The notes beneath the pieces are model-generated. The model was not told the origin of the DNA and searched no databases. It saw only the letters and a program-made list of their open reading frames with translations. Positions 63,564 to 64,000 of a DNA stretch of 64,000 nucleotides are shown here, in pieces. The position numbers were made by a program, and so were the translations under genes. Each line of letters begins with the position of its first letter. Position 1 is the stretch's first letter. Source of the stretch: Leptospira sp. GIMC2001 (GTDB lineage: Bacteria; Spirochaetota; Leptospiria; Leptospirales; Leptospiraceae); the NCBI RefSeq assembly GCF_028462125.1, contig NZ_CP115468.1:710001-774000 (forward strand), written 5' to 3'.

Positions 63564-64000
63564 ATGAGAATAAAATTTAAGTGGGCCATGTTTTCAATGG
63601 TCACAATATTTCTAGTAACAAGCTCTGGTAGTTTAATGGCGGCGAGATGCAAAACTACTGGATTCATTATTAAGACAACAAGTTGCACTCACAATGTAAC
63701 GTACGTTCAAGCAAGACCTGGATTTACGAGAAAAGTAAAATTCCAAGTTCCTGAAGGCACAGCACCAGTTGGAGGATGGCCAGTTGTTGTGATCTACCAA
63801 GGTTCATTCTATCCTGTTGAGTTCACTCGCAAACAAGGTGATCCATTTGGTGGCTACTATGAAGTCAAGGTTATCGAGAAATTGCTAAATAATGGTTTTG
63901 CGGTTATTGCACCAGACGCTGGATTTGATCTATTCTGGGAGACTAATCTACCAACCATTTACGAACTTACTGCCGATTATATCTTTCTGAACAATCTGTT
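63564..64000 (+). CDS. Secreted PHA-depolymerase-like alpha/beta hydrolase, 5' part
   Basis: Cut by the window edge after 145 codons. A strong GGAGGA precedes the ATG by 7 bases. Signal peptide (FKWAMFSMVTIFLVTSSGSL, cleavage near MAA). The mature start reads RKVKFQVPEGTAPVGGWPVV, VIYQGSFYPVEF, then KVIEKLLNNGFAVIAPDAGF and WETNLPTIY. This resembles extracellular medium-chain polyhydroxyalkanoate depolymerases and related esterases; the nucleophile elbow would lie beyond the window. Upstream, 63349-63563 shows no gene. Confidence 0.75.
   Translation, partial: MRIKFKWAMFSMVTIFLVTSSGSLMAARCKTTGFIIKTTSCTHNVTYVQARPGFTRKVKFQVPEGTAPVGGWPVVVIYQGSFYPVEFTRKQGDPFGGYYEVKVIEKLLNNGFAVIAPDAGFDLFWETNLPTIYELTADYIFLNNL

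Noticed and set aside
1..64000. tRNA, rRNA, riboswitch and prophage genes
   Set aside because: I looked for cloverleaf-like T-loops, conserved riboswitch cores and phage genes and saw none convincing; a covariance-model scan would be needed to exclude them.

Overview
The window looks like a stretch of a Leptospira (Leptospiraceae, Spirochaetes) chromosome. The DNA is AT-rich. Many exported proteins carry relaxed spirochaete-style lipoboxes. There is a complete mreB-mreC-mreD-mrdA-rodA cell-shape operon, and several multidomain proteins look leptospiral: a 7TM-PP2C-TPR phosphatase, a single-chain 1964-residue acyl-CoA carboxylase, and lipoproteins with DUF1566 or delta-60 repeats. Genus is inferred from gene content; no rRNA or other marker is present. 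I saw no tRNA, rRNA, CRISPR array or prophage.

Layout. 1-5.2 kb: a membrane chemoreceptor, an exported protein, a membrane lipoprotein, and three decayed gene remnants. 5.3-10.3 kb: a ferredoxin reductase/fatty-acid desaturase pair behind three spaced GACATAAT sites, then a flavoprotein/4Fe-4S membrane fusion. 10.4-15 kb: two lipoproteins with a shared N-terminal module but different C-terminal folds, and an extended SDR. 15-24 kb: purT, a small secreted protein behind two hairpins, an aldo/keto reductase, a class III cyclase, a TPR-AAA ATPase paired with a TPR-membrane protein, a TPM/YgcG-like membrane protein and a small exported protein. 24-31 kb: a TetR regulator divergent from a giant RND-TolC fusion that is cleanly interrupted by an IS256-family element with a 9-bp target duplication. 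31-38 kb: potassium genes (trkA, trkH, an exported partner, an RCK channel), an AraC regulator and an Mpo1-like protein. 38-44 kb: an M3 oligopeptidase, a DCC protein, a two-domain VOC protein flanked by remnants of AHSA1 and DHFR-like genes, and a lipase-like lipoprotein divergent from a TetR regulator. 44-46 kb: a hipBA toxin-antitoxin module bracketed by 25-bp direct repeats. 46-53 kb: the Mre/Rod operon on the minus strand. 53-64 kb: Ppx/GppA coupled to a PP2C phosphatase, the giant carboxylase, and the start of a PHA-depolymerase-like gene cut by the window edge.

How genes work together. MreBCD, PBP2 and RodA form the elongasome. TrkH and TrkA form a potassium uptake system. The reductase supplies electrons to the desaturase. 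The two TPR proteins at 19.3-21.9 kb form a translationally coupled ATPase/membrane pair of unknown role. HipB and HipA form a toxin-antitoxin pair. The clearest mobile signals are the IS256-family insertion and the repeat-flanked hipBA cassette; the clearest decay signals are the fragments around the VOC gene and in the first 4.2 kb.
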